A stretch of 64,000 nt of DNA from Microbacterium sp. (lineage in GTDB: Bacteria > Actinomycetota > Actinomycetes > Actinomycetales > Microbacteriaceae), in NCBI GenBank assembly GCA_031177765.1, contig JAPSKH010000003.1, forward strand, positions 1 through 64,000, read 5' to 3'. Both the position numbers and the translations under genes were made by a program. Below, piece by piece: positions 46,754-56,618 of this stretch. The notes under the pieces are model-generated. The model was given only the letters and a program-made list of their open reading frames with translations, had not been told where the DNA came from and ran no database searches. Position 1 is the stretch's first letter; every line of letters begins with the position of its first letter.

Positions 46754-48145
46754 ATGTCGCTCTACACTCGCCTCGAGCAGCGGCTCGAGGCTCAATCCGA
46801 CGACGCCGGTCCTGTCCGCGGCACGTATTCGACCGGCCGCCTGTTCATGATCTGGCTGGCCGCGAACCTCGTCGTCACGACGCTGCTCACCGGCACTCTC
46901 TTCATCCCGGACGTCCCCTACGGGCTGGTGCTGCTGCTCATCGTCGGGGGGACGGTCGCAGGCGCCGCCGTCCTCGTCGCGGTGGGCACCATCGGTCGTC
47001 GCACGGGCCTTCCGACGATGGCACTCACCCGCGGGCCGTTCGGCACGCGCGGCAGCCTGCTGCCGGTCGCCGCGAACGTCATCATCCTCATGGGGTGGAG
47101 CTGGGTGCAGGCGATGCTCGCCGGCATCGCGCTGGACTACATCGTCGCGAGCCTCACCGGTTTCTCGAGCCCGGTGATCTTCGCGGTGCTGTGCCAGACG
47201 ATCGTGGTGATCCTCGCGATCTTCGGCCACGCCGGGGTCGCGCGCGTGGAGCCCTGGTTCGCCGCGGTCATCCTCGCCATCGCCGCGTACATCTTCATCG
47301 TCGCATTCGCGTCCTTCACTCCCGGCGCCTTCGGAACGATCCAGAACACGCCCGAGCCGTTCTACTCGCCCGGTCTGGTGTTCGACGTCGTGCTGGCGAC
47401 CGCGATCTCGTGGACGGTGCTCGCGGCGGACTTCAACCGCTTCGCGGGCAGCACCCGGGCGAGCGTCGTCGGATCGGGGGTCGGCTACACGCTGTCGACC
47501 GTGATCTCGATGTCCCTCGGGGCGACGGCGATGGCCTACGTCATCCTGAGCGGCGGAGAGGCGATCCCGTTCGACCCGGTGACGATCATCGCGCCGTTCG
47601 GCTGGCTGTTCGGCGTCGCGATCTTCCTGTCCGTCATGGCGACGAACACGATGGTGGTCTACGGCATGGTCACGACCGTCGTGAACTCGCTGCCGGGCAA
47701 GCGCATCAAGTTCCTGCCGACGGCCCTCGTGCTCGGGGCGATCTCGATCATCGGGGCGACCTTCTTCGGCCTGCTCAACCAGTTCACGACGTTCCTCGTG
47801 ACGATCGGCGCCCTGTTCGCCCCGATCTTCGCGATCATGATCGTCGACTACTACGTGATCAAGCGCAGCTCGTACGACCGCGACATCCTGCGTCCGATCG
47901 GCGGCCGGTACTGGTACACCGCCGGCATCAACTGGCTGGCGATCGGGGCCTGGGTCGTCGGGGCCGTCCTGGCGTACGTGTGGGCGTACGTGTGGCCGCT
48001 GCCGTTCGGCTCGACGGCCCCCGCGTTCATCGTGACGTTCCTCCTGTACCTGCTGGTCTCGCTGCCGTCCCGCCCGAAGGGGCCGATCACTCCCGTCGGC
48101 AACCTCGCGGACCAGACGGACACAACGACGACCGTGAGGGCATGA
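46754..48145 (+). CDS. NCS1-type purine/cytosine permease family transporter
   Basis: 12-TM profile, TGLPTMALTRGPFGTRGSLLPVAANVIILMGWSWVQAMLAG, YYVIKRSSYD. Confidence 0.93.
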   Translation: MSLYTRLEQRLEAQSDDAGPVRGTYSTGRLFMIWLAANLVVTTLLTGTLFIPDVPYGLVLLLIVGGTVAGAAVLVAVGTIGRRTGLPTMALTRGPFGTRGSLLPVAANVIILMGWSWVQAMLAGIALDYIVASLTGFSSPVIFAVLCQTIVVILAIFGHAGVARVEPWFAAVILAIAAYIFIVAFASFTPGAFGTIQNTPEPFYSPGLVFDVVLATAISWTVLAADFNRFAGSTRASVVGSGVGYTLSTVISMSLGATAMAYVILSGGEAIPFDPVTIIAPFGWLFGVAIFLSVMATNTMVVYGMVTTVVNSLPGKRIKFLPTALVLGAISIIGATFFGLLNQFTTFLVTIGALFAPIFAIMIVDYYVIKRSSYDRDILRPIGGRYWYTAGINWLAIGAWVVGAVLAYVWAYVWPLPFGSTAPAFIVTFLLYLLVSLPSRPKGPITPVGNLADQTDTTTTVRA

Positions 48146-48152
48146 TCGGAGG

Positions 48153-48797
48153 ATGCTGCGCGACCTCAGCCATCCCGTCCGCGACGGCATGATGGTCTAC
48201 CCCGGTGATCCCGGGGTGACCATCGGTCCCGGGCTGACCCTCGATGCCGACGGCGTGGCCGTCGCGCGCATCGATATGGGGTCCCACACCGGCACGCACG
48301 TCGACGCGCCGGCGCACACGGTGCCCGGTGGGCGCACGATGGCGGACGTCGCACTCGACGAACTCGTGGGCGAGGCGATCGTGCTGCGCGTTCCCGGTGC
48401 GACGCAGGCACGGCCGTACGGCTGGCAGGACTTCGTCGTGGACGGCGGGATGCCCGCGTCCCTGCCGCCGATCGTGATCATCGACACCGGCTGGGCGCCC
48501 TGGTTCGGCGATGTGCTCGCGCTGCGGCATCCCTCGCTGGACGCCGCGGCCGCGCGGGAGCTGATGCGCCGCGGCATGCGGGTGCTCGCAGTCGACACGC
48601 TGAGCCCTGACCCGACGGACGCCGCCGCCAGCGGCTTCCCGGTGCACGAGGTCGTGCTCGGAGGAGACGGGCTGGTCGTCGAGAACGTGTGCGGGCTGGA
48701 GGGTCTCCCGTCGCGCGTGCGGGTCGGGTTCTTCCCCTTCAAGCTCGAGGGCGACGGCGCGCCGGTCAGGGGCGTGGCGTTCCTCGACGCGCTGTGA
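48153..48797 (+). CDS. Cyclase family protein (kynurenine formamidase-like)
   Basis: LRDLSHPVRDGMMVYPGDPGV, MGSHTGTHVDAPAHTVPGGRTM metal-binding motif. Confidence 0.94.
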   Translation: MLRDLSHPVRDGMMVYPGDPGVTIGPGLTLDADGVAVARIDMGSHTGTHVDAPAHTVPGGRTMADVALDELVGEAIVLRVPGATQARPYGWQDFVVDGGMPASLPPIVIIDTGWAPWFGDVLALRHPSLDAAAARELMRRGMRVLAVDTLSPDPTDAAASGFPVHEVVLGGDGLVVENVCGLEGLPSRVRVGFFPFKLEGDGAPVRGVAFLDAL

Positions 48798-48926
48798 GCG
48801 TCGCGTGGGAGCGGCCCGGGACGTGGAACGCCTCGGGCTCTCATACGGATTCGGCGCGCCCCTGTCCAGCCCTGATCAGGACCGGTCCGCTTCTGGCAGG
48901 CTCGGCACACGCGAGGAGGAGAGAAC

Positions 48927-49817
48927 GTGAAGCAGCGCACTCTGGCAGGACGACAGGTCTCGGCGATCGGGCTCGGCGCCATGCCGCTGTCGATGAACAA
49001 CGACAAGGAGTATCCGTCGTTCGAGGATGCCGTCGCGACGGTGCACGCGGCGCTCGACGCCGGTGTCACCCTGATCGACACCGCAGACATCTACGCTCCT
49101 GCGTGGGACCAGATGGGCCACAACGAGCGCATCGTCGCCGAGGCTCTGAGCACGTGGGACGGCGACGCGTCGACCATCTTCGTCGCGACGAAGGGCGGCA
49201 TCACCCGCAGTGAAGGCGAGGTGTTCGGCCGTGACGGATCGGAGGCGTACCTCCGCAAGGCGGTCGAGAAGTCACTCGAGATCCTCGGCGTCGACCAGAT
49301 CGAGCTGTACCAGTACCACCGTCCCGACCGCTGGCGCGTGTACGGCGACATCATGAAGACCCTGGCCGGGCTGCAGGAGGACGGGCTCGTGCGCGCCGTC
49401 GGCATCTCGAACGCCAGTGTCGAGGAGATTCAGATCGCGCTGGACGTGCTCGGCGAGGGCAACCTCGCGAGCGTTCAGAACGAGTTCTCGCCGAAGCATC
49501 CGGGCAGCATCGGCGAGCTGCGCTTCTGCGCCGAGCACGACATCGCCTTCCTGCCGTGGAGTCCGCTCGGCGGCACGGGCGGGGGAGCCCGCAGCGTCGG
49601 CGATCGGTTCTCGGCCTTCCGCGAGGTCGCCGAAGCTCACGGCGTCAGCCCGCAGCGGGTCGTGCTCGCCTGGGAGCTCGCCCTCGATCCGCACGTCATC
49701 CCGATCCCCGGAGCGCGGCGCGCGGCCTCCATCATCGACTCGGCTCAGGCGGCGGACCTCGAGCTCAGCGCCGATGAGGTGACCCGCCTGTCGGCGTCGG
49801 TCGGCATCTTCGACTGA
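48927..49817 (+). CDS. Aldo/keto reductase
   Basis: GLGAMPLSMNNDKEYPSFEDAVATVHAALDAGVTLIDTADIYAP, catalytic D/Y/K/H arrangement. Confidence 0.96.
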   Translation: MKQRTLAGRQVSAIGLGAMPLSMNNDKEYPSFEDAVATVHAALDAGVTLIDTADIYAPAWDQMGHNERIVAEALSTWDGDASTIFVATKGGITRSEGEVFGRDGSEAYLRKAVEKSLEILGVDQIELYQYHRPDRWRVYGDIMKTLAGLQEDGLVRAVGISNASVEEIQIALDVLGEGNLASVQNEFSPKHPGSIGELRFCAEHDIAFLPWSPLGGTGGGARSVGDRFSAFREVAEAHGVSPQRVVLAWELALDPHVIPIPGARRAASIIDSAQAADLELSADEVTRLSASVGIFD

Positions 49818-49914
49818 GTTCGCGCCGCCTGGGGCGACGCCACTCCGCTCCTGCGGGGTCAGTCCGTGGCTGAGCCGAGGGCGCATCCGAGCCGCGGCGC
49901 GTGTCGAGTAGGGC

Positions 49915-50565
49915 TCAAGGGCCCGCAGCAGCGGCATCCGCCGTCGTCGTGTGACGATCGCGCACGGCACCGATGACCGACACGGCGGCGTAAAGGAAAA
50001 GAGCACCGGCCGCGACGGCGACGACGACGGTGCGGTTGGAGCCGTTGAGGAGGGTGTTCACCCACCCGAGCAGCGGCAGGCTGTACCAGAGCTTGCCGCG
50101 GACCTGCACCTCGCGGACGGGCTCGGGGTCGACCGTGTCGTTGTTGTCGCCCTTCGTCACGAACGTGAGCTCGCCGTCGGCGTACGTCTTCGACATCACC
50201 CTGTGGCTGACGACCGCCGCTTCGCCCGATCGGATCTGATACGTGATCACGTCGCCGACGCGGATGTCGTCGACCGGTGTCGGCCGGACGACGACCAGTG
50301 TGCCCGGTGGCAGTCCCGGCTCCATCGACTGGGTCAGCACCGTCATCGCGCTGCCGCCCGTCAGAGCGGGCAGGCCGATCACGGCGACGGCGACACCGAG
50401 CAGCAGCACGAGGAGCGCCGCGCTCAGTGAGACCGCGAGGTAGTGCAGCAGGCTCTGACCCTCTTCGCGGCGGCGGATCTCGGCGCGGATGAGCCGGCGC
50501 GTTCCGGATGCCGCGCTGAGCGTGGGCACGGTGACGGTGGTCGTCATGGGCGTCGTGGTCGTCAT
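49915..50565 (-). CDS. sipW: SipW/archaeal-type signal peptidase I
   Basis: VLTQSMEPGLPPGTLVVVRP, SHRV (Ser/His rather than Ser/Lys), FVTKGDNN. Confidence 0.9.
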   Translation of the reverse strand: MTTTTPMTTTVTVPTLSAASGTRRLIRAEIRRREEGQSLLHYLAVSLSAALLVLLLGVAVAVIGLPALTGGSAMTVLTQSMEPGLPPGTLVVVRPTPVDDIRVGDVITYQIRSGEAAVVSHRVMSKTYADGELTFVTKGDNNDTVDPEPVREVQVRGKLWYSLPLLGWVNTLLNGSNRTVVVAVAAGALFLYAAVSVIGAVRDRHTTTADAAAAGP

Positions 50566-51482
50566 CAGCAGTGGTAGTTCGGGGACAGCTGCAGAAGGTC
50601 CAGGAGTGAGGTCGATCGGATGACGCGGACGGTCGCGCTGGCCGGTGCGGTCGTCGCGCCTCCCGTCGTCTCCTTCGCCTCGATGGCGAGCCGGTAGGTG
50701 CCGTTCGAGCCGATCATGTGGCCGGAGAAGACGATCGACACGTTGGCGTTGGCGCTCGCCACCGTCGCGAACGTCGTGCCGGACGCGCTGTCGTACACGC
50801 GGTAGGACACAGGAGCGGTGTCGGCCCGGTTGGTGGGAGCGGTCCAGGTGAGCCGGACGGTGCTCGCGGACTCGGCTGAGCACGTCGGGGTTCCGGCGGC
50901 AGCCAGGCGGTACACCGACTGCGTCACCGCGGCGGCGGTCGCCGAGGTCGTCCAGCTCGTGCCCACGGCGCCGGTGACGCGGAAGGTCGCGGTGGCGCTC
51001 TGACCCTGCAACGACGCGTTCGACGCTCCCTCGACCTGAGTCGAGACGCACACCGTGACCGAAGCGCCGGCGGCGAGGGAGCGCGCCGCCGCAGGCAGCG
51101 CGGGCGCGGTGTTGGCGAGCGACGTGGTCACCGCGTCGGCCGGCGCCGTCGCACCGCACGCGCCCGTCCACAGCCGCAGCGTGGTCTTCTGCGCGAGCGC
51201 GGCGCTGCCGCCGACCTGATTCGCGAGCGCGTACGACAGGGGCGCGCCGCCGGTGTTGGTGATCGTCAACTGCCCGGAAGCCGCCGTCGACGCGGTGCCG
51301 GAGTAGCGGTAGGTGGTGCTGAGCGCGCCGGTCTGCGCCAGGGTGGTCGCGATGGTGGTGGAGGAAGCGGATGCCGACACCGAAGCGCTCGCGATCCACG
51401 CGGCGGACGCTCCGCCGGCGCCGCCGAGCACCGCGAGGGTGACCAGCGCGGCGACGGGGCCGAGGAGGCGGCGACGGGTCAT
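50565..51482 (-). CDS. Exported protein with FnIII-like C-terminal region, SipW-cluster
   Basis: N-terminal GGAGGASAAWIASASVSAS; CSAESASTVRLTWTAPTNRADTAPVSYRVYD; overlaps sipW start. Confidence 0.8.
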   Translation of the reverse strand: MTRRRLLGPVAALVTLAVLGGAGGASAAWIASASVSASASSTTIATTLAQTGALSTTYRYSGTASTAASGQLTITNTGGAPLSYALANQVGGSAALAQKTTLRLWTGACGATAPADAVTTSLANTAPALPAAARSLAAGASVTVCVSTQVEGASNASLQGQSATATFRVTGAVGTSWTTSATAAAVTQSVYRLAAAGTPTCSAESASTVRLTWTAPTNRADTAPVSYRVYDSASGTTFATVASANANVSIVFSGHMIGSNGTYRLAIEAKETTGGATTAPASATVRVIRSTSLLDLLQLSPNYHC

Positions 51483-52078
51483 GAGCGGACCTGCGTTCCG
51501 GAGACGGTGATCGTGAGGGCGGATGCCGCCGCACCGGCGGCTGCGGCGGGCGCGGTCTGGGGCATCCCGATCCCGATGCAGAGGATGGTGGAGGCACCCG
51601 GGGCCAGCGTCAGCTGCAGGTCGGAACCGGCCGCGGCCCCCACGGGGGTGGTCACGGTCGGGGTGACGCGACCGGCGGTGCAATCGGCGCTCGAGACGGT
51701 CTTTCCGACCGACACCACGAGGGACGCGGTGAACGTGGTCGGCGTCGCGGGCCCCTTGACCGGATCGAGCGTGAGGGCGAGGGGCGCGGTGCCGGAGTTG
51801 GTCACGGTGGTGGACGCGTAGAGGGTGCGACCCGGATAGAGACCGGCGGCAGACAGGTTCAGGGCGCCGGCGGTGAGTCCGGCGGACCCGGCCCTGAGGG
51901 TCGTGGTGGCGGCGGCCGCGGGGGCGGCGACGGTCCAGACGGCGAAGGTCCCGCCGCCGGCCAGTACGCCCAGGACGATCGCGCCCGCCGTCCCGAGGGC
52001 ACCGAGGAGCAGACGCGCCGGCGCCGCGGCGCGACGCTGTGCGCGTCGGGCGGCGTGGCGACGGATGCGGCGGCTCAT
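51479..52078 (-). CDS. Exported SipW-cluster protein
   Basis: Signal region LGVLAGGGTFAVWTVAAPAAAATTT; TNSGTAPLALTL; ATGA overlap. Confidence 0.78.
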   Translation of the reverse strand: MSRRIRRHAARRAQRRAAAPARLLLGALGTAGAIVLGVLAGGGTFAVWTVAAPAAAATTTLRAGSAGLTAGALNLSAAGLYPGRTLYASTTVTNSGTAPLALTLDPVKGPATPTTFTASLVVSVGKTVSSADCTAGRVTPTVTTPVGAAAGSDLQLTLAPGASTILCIGIGMPQTAPAAAAGAAASALTITVSGTQVRS

Positions 52079-52142
52079 TCTCGGTCCTCGTCGGGAATCG
52101 GACGGTGCGGGGCTCGCCTGCGGCGAGGCGAGCCCCGTTCGG

Positions 52143-52715
52143 TCACTTCGTGTTCTGCGTGAGGCTGACGGTCAGCGCGTCGAGCGTGACGGCGCCGTTC
52201 ATGGCGTTGTTGTTGCCGCCCGCGGTGTCGCCGTAGGGGAAGGTGATCGTCACGGTGACGGTGACGTTCTGGTTCACCACGCCGGCGCCCGGCGTGACGG
52301 TGAAGGTGGGCCCTGTGCCGGTGATGCCCGAGCCGGACGCGGTCAGCACGGCGGAGTCGGTCAGGTAGCTCGCCAGCGCCACGTCGGCGGGCTTGGTGTT
52401 GTCGGCCGGAGCGATCGACGAATCGGTCAGTGACAGCGTCGCGCTGAGGCTGTCGCCCTCGGCACCGACCTTCATCGTCTTCGTGTACGTGAGGACATCG
52501 CCGGGGGCGACGCGGTAGTCGCCGATCGTGATCGCCGTGCCGTTGGCCGTCCATGCGCCCGGGGTGTCCGAATCCTCGACGACCAGGTTGCCGGCGACGA
52601 TCGAGCCGCCCGCGACGGAGGCCGAGGAGTTCCAGGTGGCGAACGTGCCGGCGCCGCCGAGCAGCAGGATGACGCCGGCGGTGGTGGCGATGGACGCCTT
52701 GACGATCTTCTTCAT
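52143..52715 (-). CDS. Alternate-type signal-peptide exported protein (SipW substrate, TasA/camelysin-like)
   Basis: MKKIVKASIATTAGVILLLGGAGTFATWNSSASVAGGSIVAGNLVV. Confidence 0.88.
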   Translation of the reverse strand: MKKIVKASIATTAGVILLLGGAGTFATWNSSASVAGGSIVAGNLVVEDSDTPGAWTANGTAITIGDYRVAPGDVLTYTKTMKVGAEGDSLSATLSLTDSSIAPADNTKPADVALASYLTDSAVLTASGSGITGTGPTFTVTPGAGVVNQNVTVTVTITFPYGDTAGGNNNAMNGAVTLDALTVSLTQNTK

Positions 52716-53270
52716 GGTGATGTCCTTCCGCGGTTTGCAGCCCGCTTCAGTAGGGGAGTGTCGGGGTGCCGCGGAGAGGCGAGCCGGTGCGGACCGCTGC
52801 TCCTCGAACACGTCCCTCAGTCTCGGGCGCTCGCCGCAAGGCGCTGCCGAGTCGTCGGCAGGGCTTCCGCAAGATCGCGACAAGATCCGGGGATGCCTCA
52901 GCGTGATCGGCGGCGAACCGCAAGAACAGCGCAAGACCGGGGCGCCGCGAGGCGTCGCGGCTGTCGTGTGCCGCTGCCTTGGCCGGTATCGGACCCGCGC
53001 GTAAGGGGTCGCGATCGTCGCCTATGAGATGCTCGCGGAATGGGCGTGGAATCGCCGGCGCCCGTGGCTGATGGCGAGCGCCGATCCGTGGGGATCACGG
53101 CGACGGGTTCGCGTCGGAAGCTCGGGTCTGCGAAGGACGACGAGATGGCCTGAAGGGGGATGCCGACCTCGTGGCATCCGCGGCCGCCGACAGCGCGGCA
53201 GGTCTCGCGGCGGGCGATGGCCGACCTCGGTGTCGGCCGCCCGGCATCCGGTGCGGCGGGCTGAAGCGTC

Positions 53271-53307
53271 GATCCGGTCGACCGCCGATGTGGCGGCCGA
53301 CCGGATC
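53271..53307 (-). terminator. Terminator hairpin
   Basis: GATCCGGTCGACCGCC gatgt GGCGGCCGACCGGATC, 16-bp stem with one mismatch, just after the stop at 53321. Confidence 0.8.
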
Positions 53308-53320
53308 TGATGGCCGGACG

Positions 53321-54550
53321 TTACAGGGAGGGGTACGCCTCGAACGTCGTGTCGGCGGGGAGCGGCTCGAAGAACACCGCTTCGAACTGGACCTTGCTGC
53401 CGTCGTTGGGCAGCCGCTCGATGTACGTGGCCTCGGCGCCGATGATGGCCCCGGCGGCGTCGCGAGCGATCACGACGACATTGACGAGCTCCTGCTCGCT
53501 CTCGAAGTCGGCGCTGACCGTTCCGTGCACGGTCGTGCTGTATTCGTCGGTGGTGGCCTGCACCCCCTCCACGGTGAACACGCCGGTCTCCTCGAGCGGT
53601 GCCTCCACCGCGGCGGTCGCCTCCGGACCCCGCACGTTGAGCGAGGCGATCTCGCCGTCGCCGACGGAGAAGAACGCGCCGGTGATGGCGGTGCGGCCCG
53701 ACAGCAGCGTGCGATAGTCCGTCGCGGTGTCGAGGATCGTCCCGGCGGCATCGAGCGCTTCGACGCTGATGTCGGCGAAGTCGAAGACGTAGTCCTCGTT
53801 CGGGTTGTCGAGGACGACGGTGTACCACCAGGTGCCCTCGTCGTAGGTCGTGCGGCCGAAGGCCGCCTCGACGACCGACAGATCCTCGGCGTCGCCGGCG
53901 ACAGGTGCCGGCTCGTCCTCGGCGGGCGCTGCGTCGGCGTCGTCGACGCTCGAGGAGGTGCCCTCCCGCAGCGCGTCGTCGATCGCTGCCTGACCCAGCA
54001 GGCCGATGGAGACGATCGTCATCACGATCGACACGATCCATCCGACGACCGACACGACGACCGCGGCGATGCTGAACGGCTTGCCGCCGTGCTTCTTCGC
54101 GATCAGGGCGACCAGGCCGACGATGAAGCCGGCGAGCAGGACCAGGCCCGAGAACCAGGTCACGAACGGGATGAACGCGAGGATGAGCCCGAGTGCGGCC
54201 AGGCCCAGCGCGACGAACGCGAGGGTCTTCGGTCGCGCGTCACGCGGGGGCTGGGTGGCGTAGCCGGCCGGCGGGGCGTACTGCGGCGGAACGCCCTGTG
54301 CGAACGTGTTGCCCGGCGCGACCGGCGCCACGGGGTGGCCGGGCGCGGCCTGGGGCGGCACGGGATGACCGGGACTCGGCGCCGGCGCGGGGTTCTCGGA
54401 TGTCGCCTGCGCCGTCGGCTGCCCCGCAGCCGTCTGCGGCATGGGCTCGCCCGGCGTGGTCGGCGTGGACGCGCCGGAAGCGGCGGGGGACGGGGGAACG
54501 GGCGACGACGACCCCGGTTCGGGTGTCGACGGCGAGGTGGGATCGGACAA
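53321..54550 (-). CDS. Pro-rich N-terminus, membrane-anchored DUF4190/FxLYD-like protein
   Basis: Long Pro/Ala N-terminus, two or three TMs, extracellular VVLDNPNEDYVFDFADISVEALDAAGTILDTA repeat-like region. Confidence 0.8.
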   Translation of the reverse strand: MSDPTSPSTPEPGSSSPVPPSPAASGASTPTTPGEPMPQTAAGQPTAQATSENPAPAPSPGHPVPPQAAPGHPVAPVAPGNTFAQGVPPQYAPPAGYATQPPRDARPKTLAFVALGLAALGLILAFIPFVTWFSGLVLLAGFIVGLVALIAKKHGGKPFSIAAVVVSVVGWIVSIVMTIVSIGLLGQAAIDDALREGTSSSVDDADAAPAEDEPAPVAGDAEDLSVVEAAFGRTTYDEGTWWYTVVLDNPNEDYVFDFADISVEALDAAGTILDTATDYRTLLSGRTAITGAFFSVGDGEIASLNVRGPEATAAVEAPLEETGVFTVEGVQATTDEYSTTVHGTVSADFESEQELVNVVVIARDAAGAIIGAEATYIERLPNDGSKVQFEAVFFEPLPADTTFEAYPSL

Positions 54551-54814
54551 ATGAACTCCTTCCAGGCGTTCTCATGCATGCATGTGCCGCACGGCGGATG
54601 CCGCGCAGCGACGGCGGGATGACCCGGGGCGTCCATGCGCACGAGACCACCGACGCGACCCTCGCTGCTGCGAGCTTCGCGCGTGGACGTCACTGGTGTC
54701 GCGGGCGTTCGTTCCCTCGACGCATCCCCCCAGCCGGTTCCCCCCGGCGAAGGGCACGTTACCGGATATCGGCGACATCCGTTCGTCGCGCCTGCGCGCG
54801 CCGGTGGAAGGCGC

Positions 54815-56062
54815 TCAACGGTCGGTCAGGGCGTTCGCCTTCTCACGCAGCACCCGCTGCTGCGCCGCGTTCGCGGTCAGTCCCGCTGCGGTCAGGAGCT
54901 CCGCCCGGGCTTCCTCGATGCGACCGAGCTGCGCGAGCAGCTCGCCGCGGACGCTCGGCACCAGGTGCGATCCGCGCAGGGAACCGGCCTCCTCGAGCGC
55001 GTCGACGATGCGCAGTGCCTCGGTGGGGCCGGAGGCCATGGACACCGCGGCCGCCCGGTTGAGTTCGACGATCGGGTTCGGTGCGATACGGCCGAGCACC
55101 TCGTAGAGCAGCACGATGCGGTGCCAGTCCGTCTCGGCGACGCTGGGTGCGATCGCATGGCACTGCGCGATCGCGGCCTGCAGCGCGTACGGCCCGCGTC
55201 CGACGCGGCGTGCCGCGGCGATGGCATCCGCTTTCGCGAGGAGCCCGACAGCGCGCGCGATCTGGCCGCGATCCCAGCGGGAGCGGTCCTGGTCGGCGAG
55301 CAGGACGGGCGCCCCCGAGCGCGACTCGCGGGCGGCGAAGCGCGAACGCTGGAACTCCATGAGCGCCACCAGTGCAAGCGGCTCGGGCTCGCGTGGCAGC
55401 AGGCCGGCGATGATGCGCCCCAGCCGCAGCGCCTCGTCGGCGAGGTCAGGACGCACCCACCGGTCGCCGCCGGTGGCGGCATAGCCCTCGGTGAAGACCA
55501 GGTACACCACGCCGAGCACAGCCGACAGGCGCACCGTCCACTCCGACGGATCCGGCGTCTCGAACGGCACGCGCGCCGCCGCCAGCGCCTTCTTGGCCCG
55601 CGTGATGCGCGCCTGCACCGTCGGAACCGTGGTGAGCAGCATCCGCGCGATCTCCTCCGTCGACAGGCCCGCGACCACCCGGAGGGTGAGCGCCACCTGC
55701 GACTCGCGCGAGAGCGCGGGGTGGCATGCCGTGAAGATCAGACGCAGGACGTCGTCGTCGATCGGCTCCCACGCGTCGTCGGTCGCCTCATCGAGCGTGT
55801 GTGCGATGGCGGCATAGCGCTCGTCGAGCCGCTCGCGGCGCCGCCACGCGTCGATCACACGGCGCTTCGCGACCGCGGTGAGCCATGCGCCCGGGTTGAC
55901 CGGAACGCCCTCGCGCGGCCAGGATCCGAGGGCTTCGACGAGCGCCTCCTGCGCGACATCCTCGGCGAGGCCGAGGTCGCCGGTCATCTTGGCCACGGAT
56001 GCCACGATCCGCAGACCCTCGATGCGCCAGACGGCCTCGACCGTGCGCCGGGTGTCGTTCAT
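54815..56062 (-). CDS. ECF-type RNA polymerase sigma factor (SigJ-like, DUF6596)
   Basis: VEAVWRIEGLRIVASVAKMTGDLGLAEDVAQEALVEAL, LTLRVVAGLSTEEIARMLLTTVPTVQARITRAKKAL. Confidence 0.94.
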   Translation of the reverse strand: MNDTRRTVEAVWRIEGLRIVASVAKMTGDLGLAEDVAQEALVEALGSWPREGVPVNPGAWLTAVAKRRVIDAWRRRERLDERYAAIAHTLDEATDDAWEPIDDDVLRLIFTACHPALSRESQVALTLRVVAGLSTEEIARMLLTTVPTVQARITRAKKALAAARVPFETPDPSEWTVRLSAVLGVVYLVFTEGYAATGGDRWVRPDLADEALRLGRIIAGLLPREPEPLALVALMEFQRSRFAARESRSGAPVLLADQDRSRWDRGQIARAVGLLAKADAIAAARRVGRGPYALQAAIAQCHAIAPSVAETDWHRIVLLYEVLGRIAPNPIVELNRAAAVSMASGPTEALRIVDALEEAGSLRGSHLVPSVRGELLAQLGRIEEARAELLTAAGLTANAAQQRVLREKANALTDR

Positions 56063-56087
56063 CCTCGTGCGTGCTCCCGGTGGCGGC

Positions 56088-56507
56088 TCATTCGGTGCCG
56101 AGCTCGGCGCGCCACTCCTTCTCCTTCTGGATGTACTCGTTCTCGGAGAAGTCCGCGAAGTCCGCCTCATCGGTCACACGGCGCACCTCGAGCTTGCTGC
56201 CGGGGCCCAGCGGGCACCGCTTGGCCCACTCCAGGGCCTCCTCGGCGGTGGCGGTCTGGATGATCCAGAAGCCGTTGAACAGCTCGTGCACCTCGCCGTA
56301 GGGGCCGTCGCTGACGATCGGCGTCTCGCCGGAGAAGTCGACGACGTAGCCCGGCTCGGGCGCGAGTCCCTCGCCGGCGACCATCACGCCGGCCTTCATC
56401 AGGGACTCGTTGTAGGCGCCCATCGCATTGATGACGGCCTCGAAGTCCATGTTCTCGTAGTTGTCCACGGCCTCCTGCGTCGCCCGCATGATCAGCATGT
56501 GCTTCAT
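56088..56507 (-). CDS. YciI family protein (DGPF domain)
   Basis: MKHMLIMRATQEAVDNYENMDFEAVINAMGAYNESLMKAGVMVAGEGL...SDGPYGEVHELFNGFWIIQ; usual partner of the sigma factor. Confidence 0.95.
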   Translation of the reverse strand: MKHMLIMRATQEAVDNYENMDFEAVINAMGAYNESLMKAGVMVAGEGLAPEPGYVVDFSGETPIVSDGPYGEVHELFNGFWIIQTATAEEALEWAKRCPLGPGSKLEVRRVTDEADFADFSENEYIQKEKEWRAELGTE

Positions 56508-56618
56508 TGTTCGCTCCCTCTGTGTCGGTTCTCTCGGAGGGAACCGTTCGCTCCCTCTCACTATCGCGTCGAATGGGCGCGAGAGAAATCGACATCGGCT
56601 CCGAATTCTTTTCGTGGC

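Noticed and set aside
46157-48190. 677-aa minus-strand ORF opposite the NCS1 permease
   Set aside because: Arg/Asp/His-rich shadow ORF of a GC-rich gene; the plus-strand frames encode clear agmatinase, NTF2-like and permease proteins
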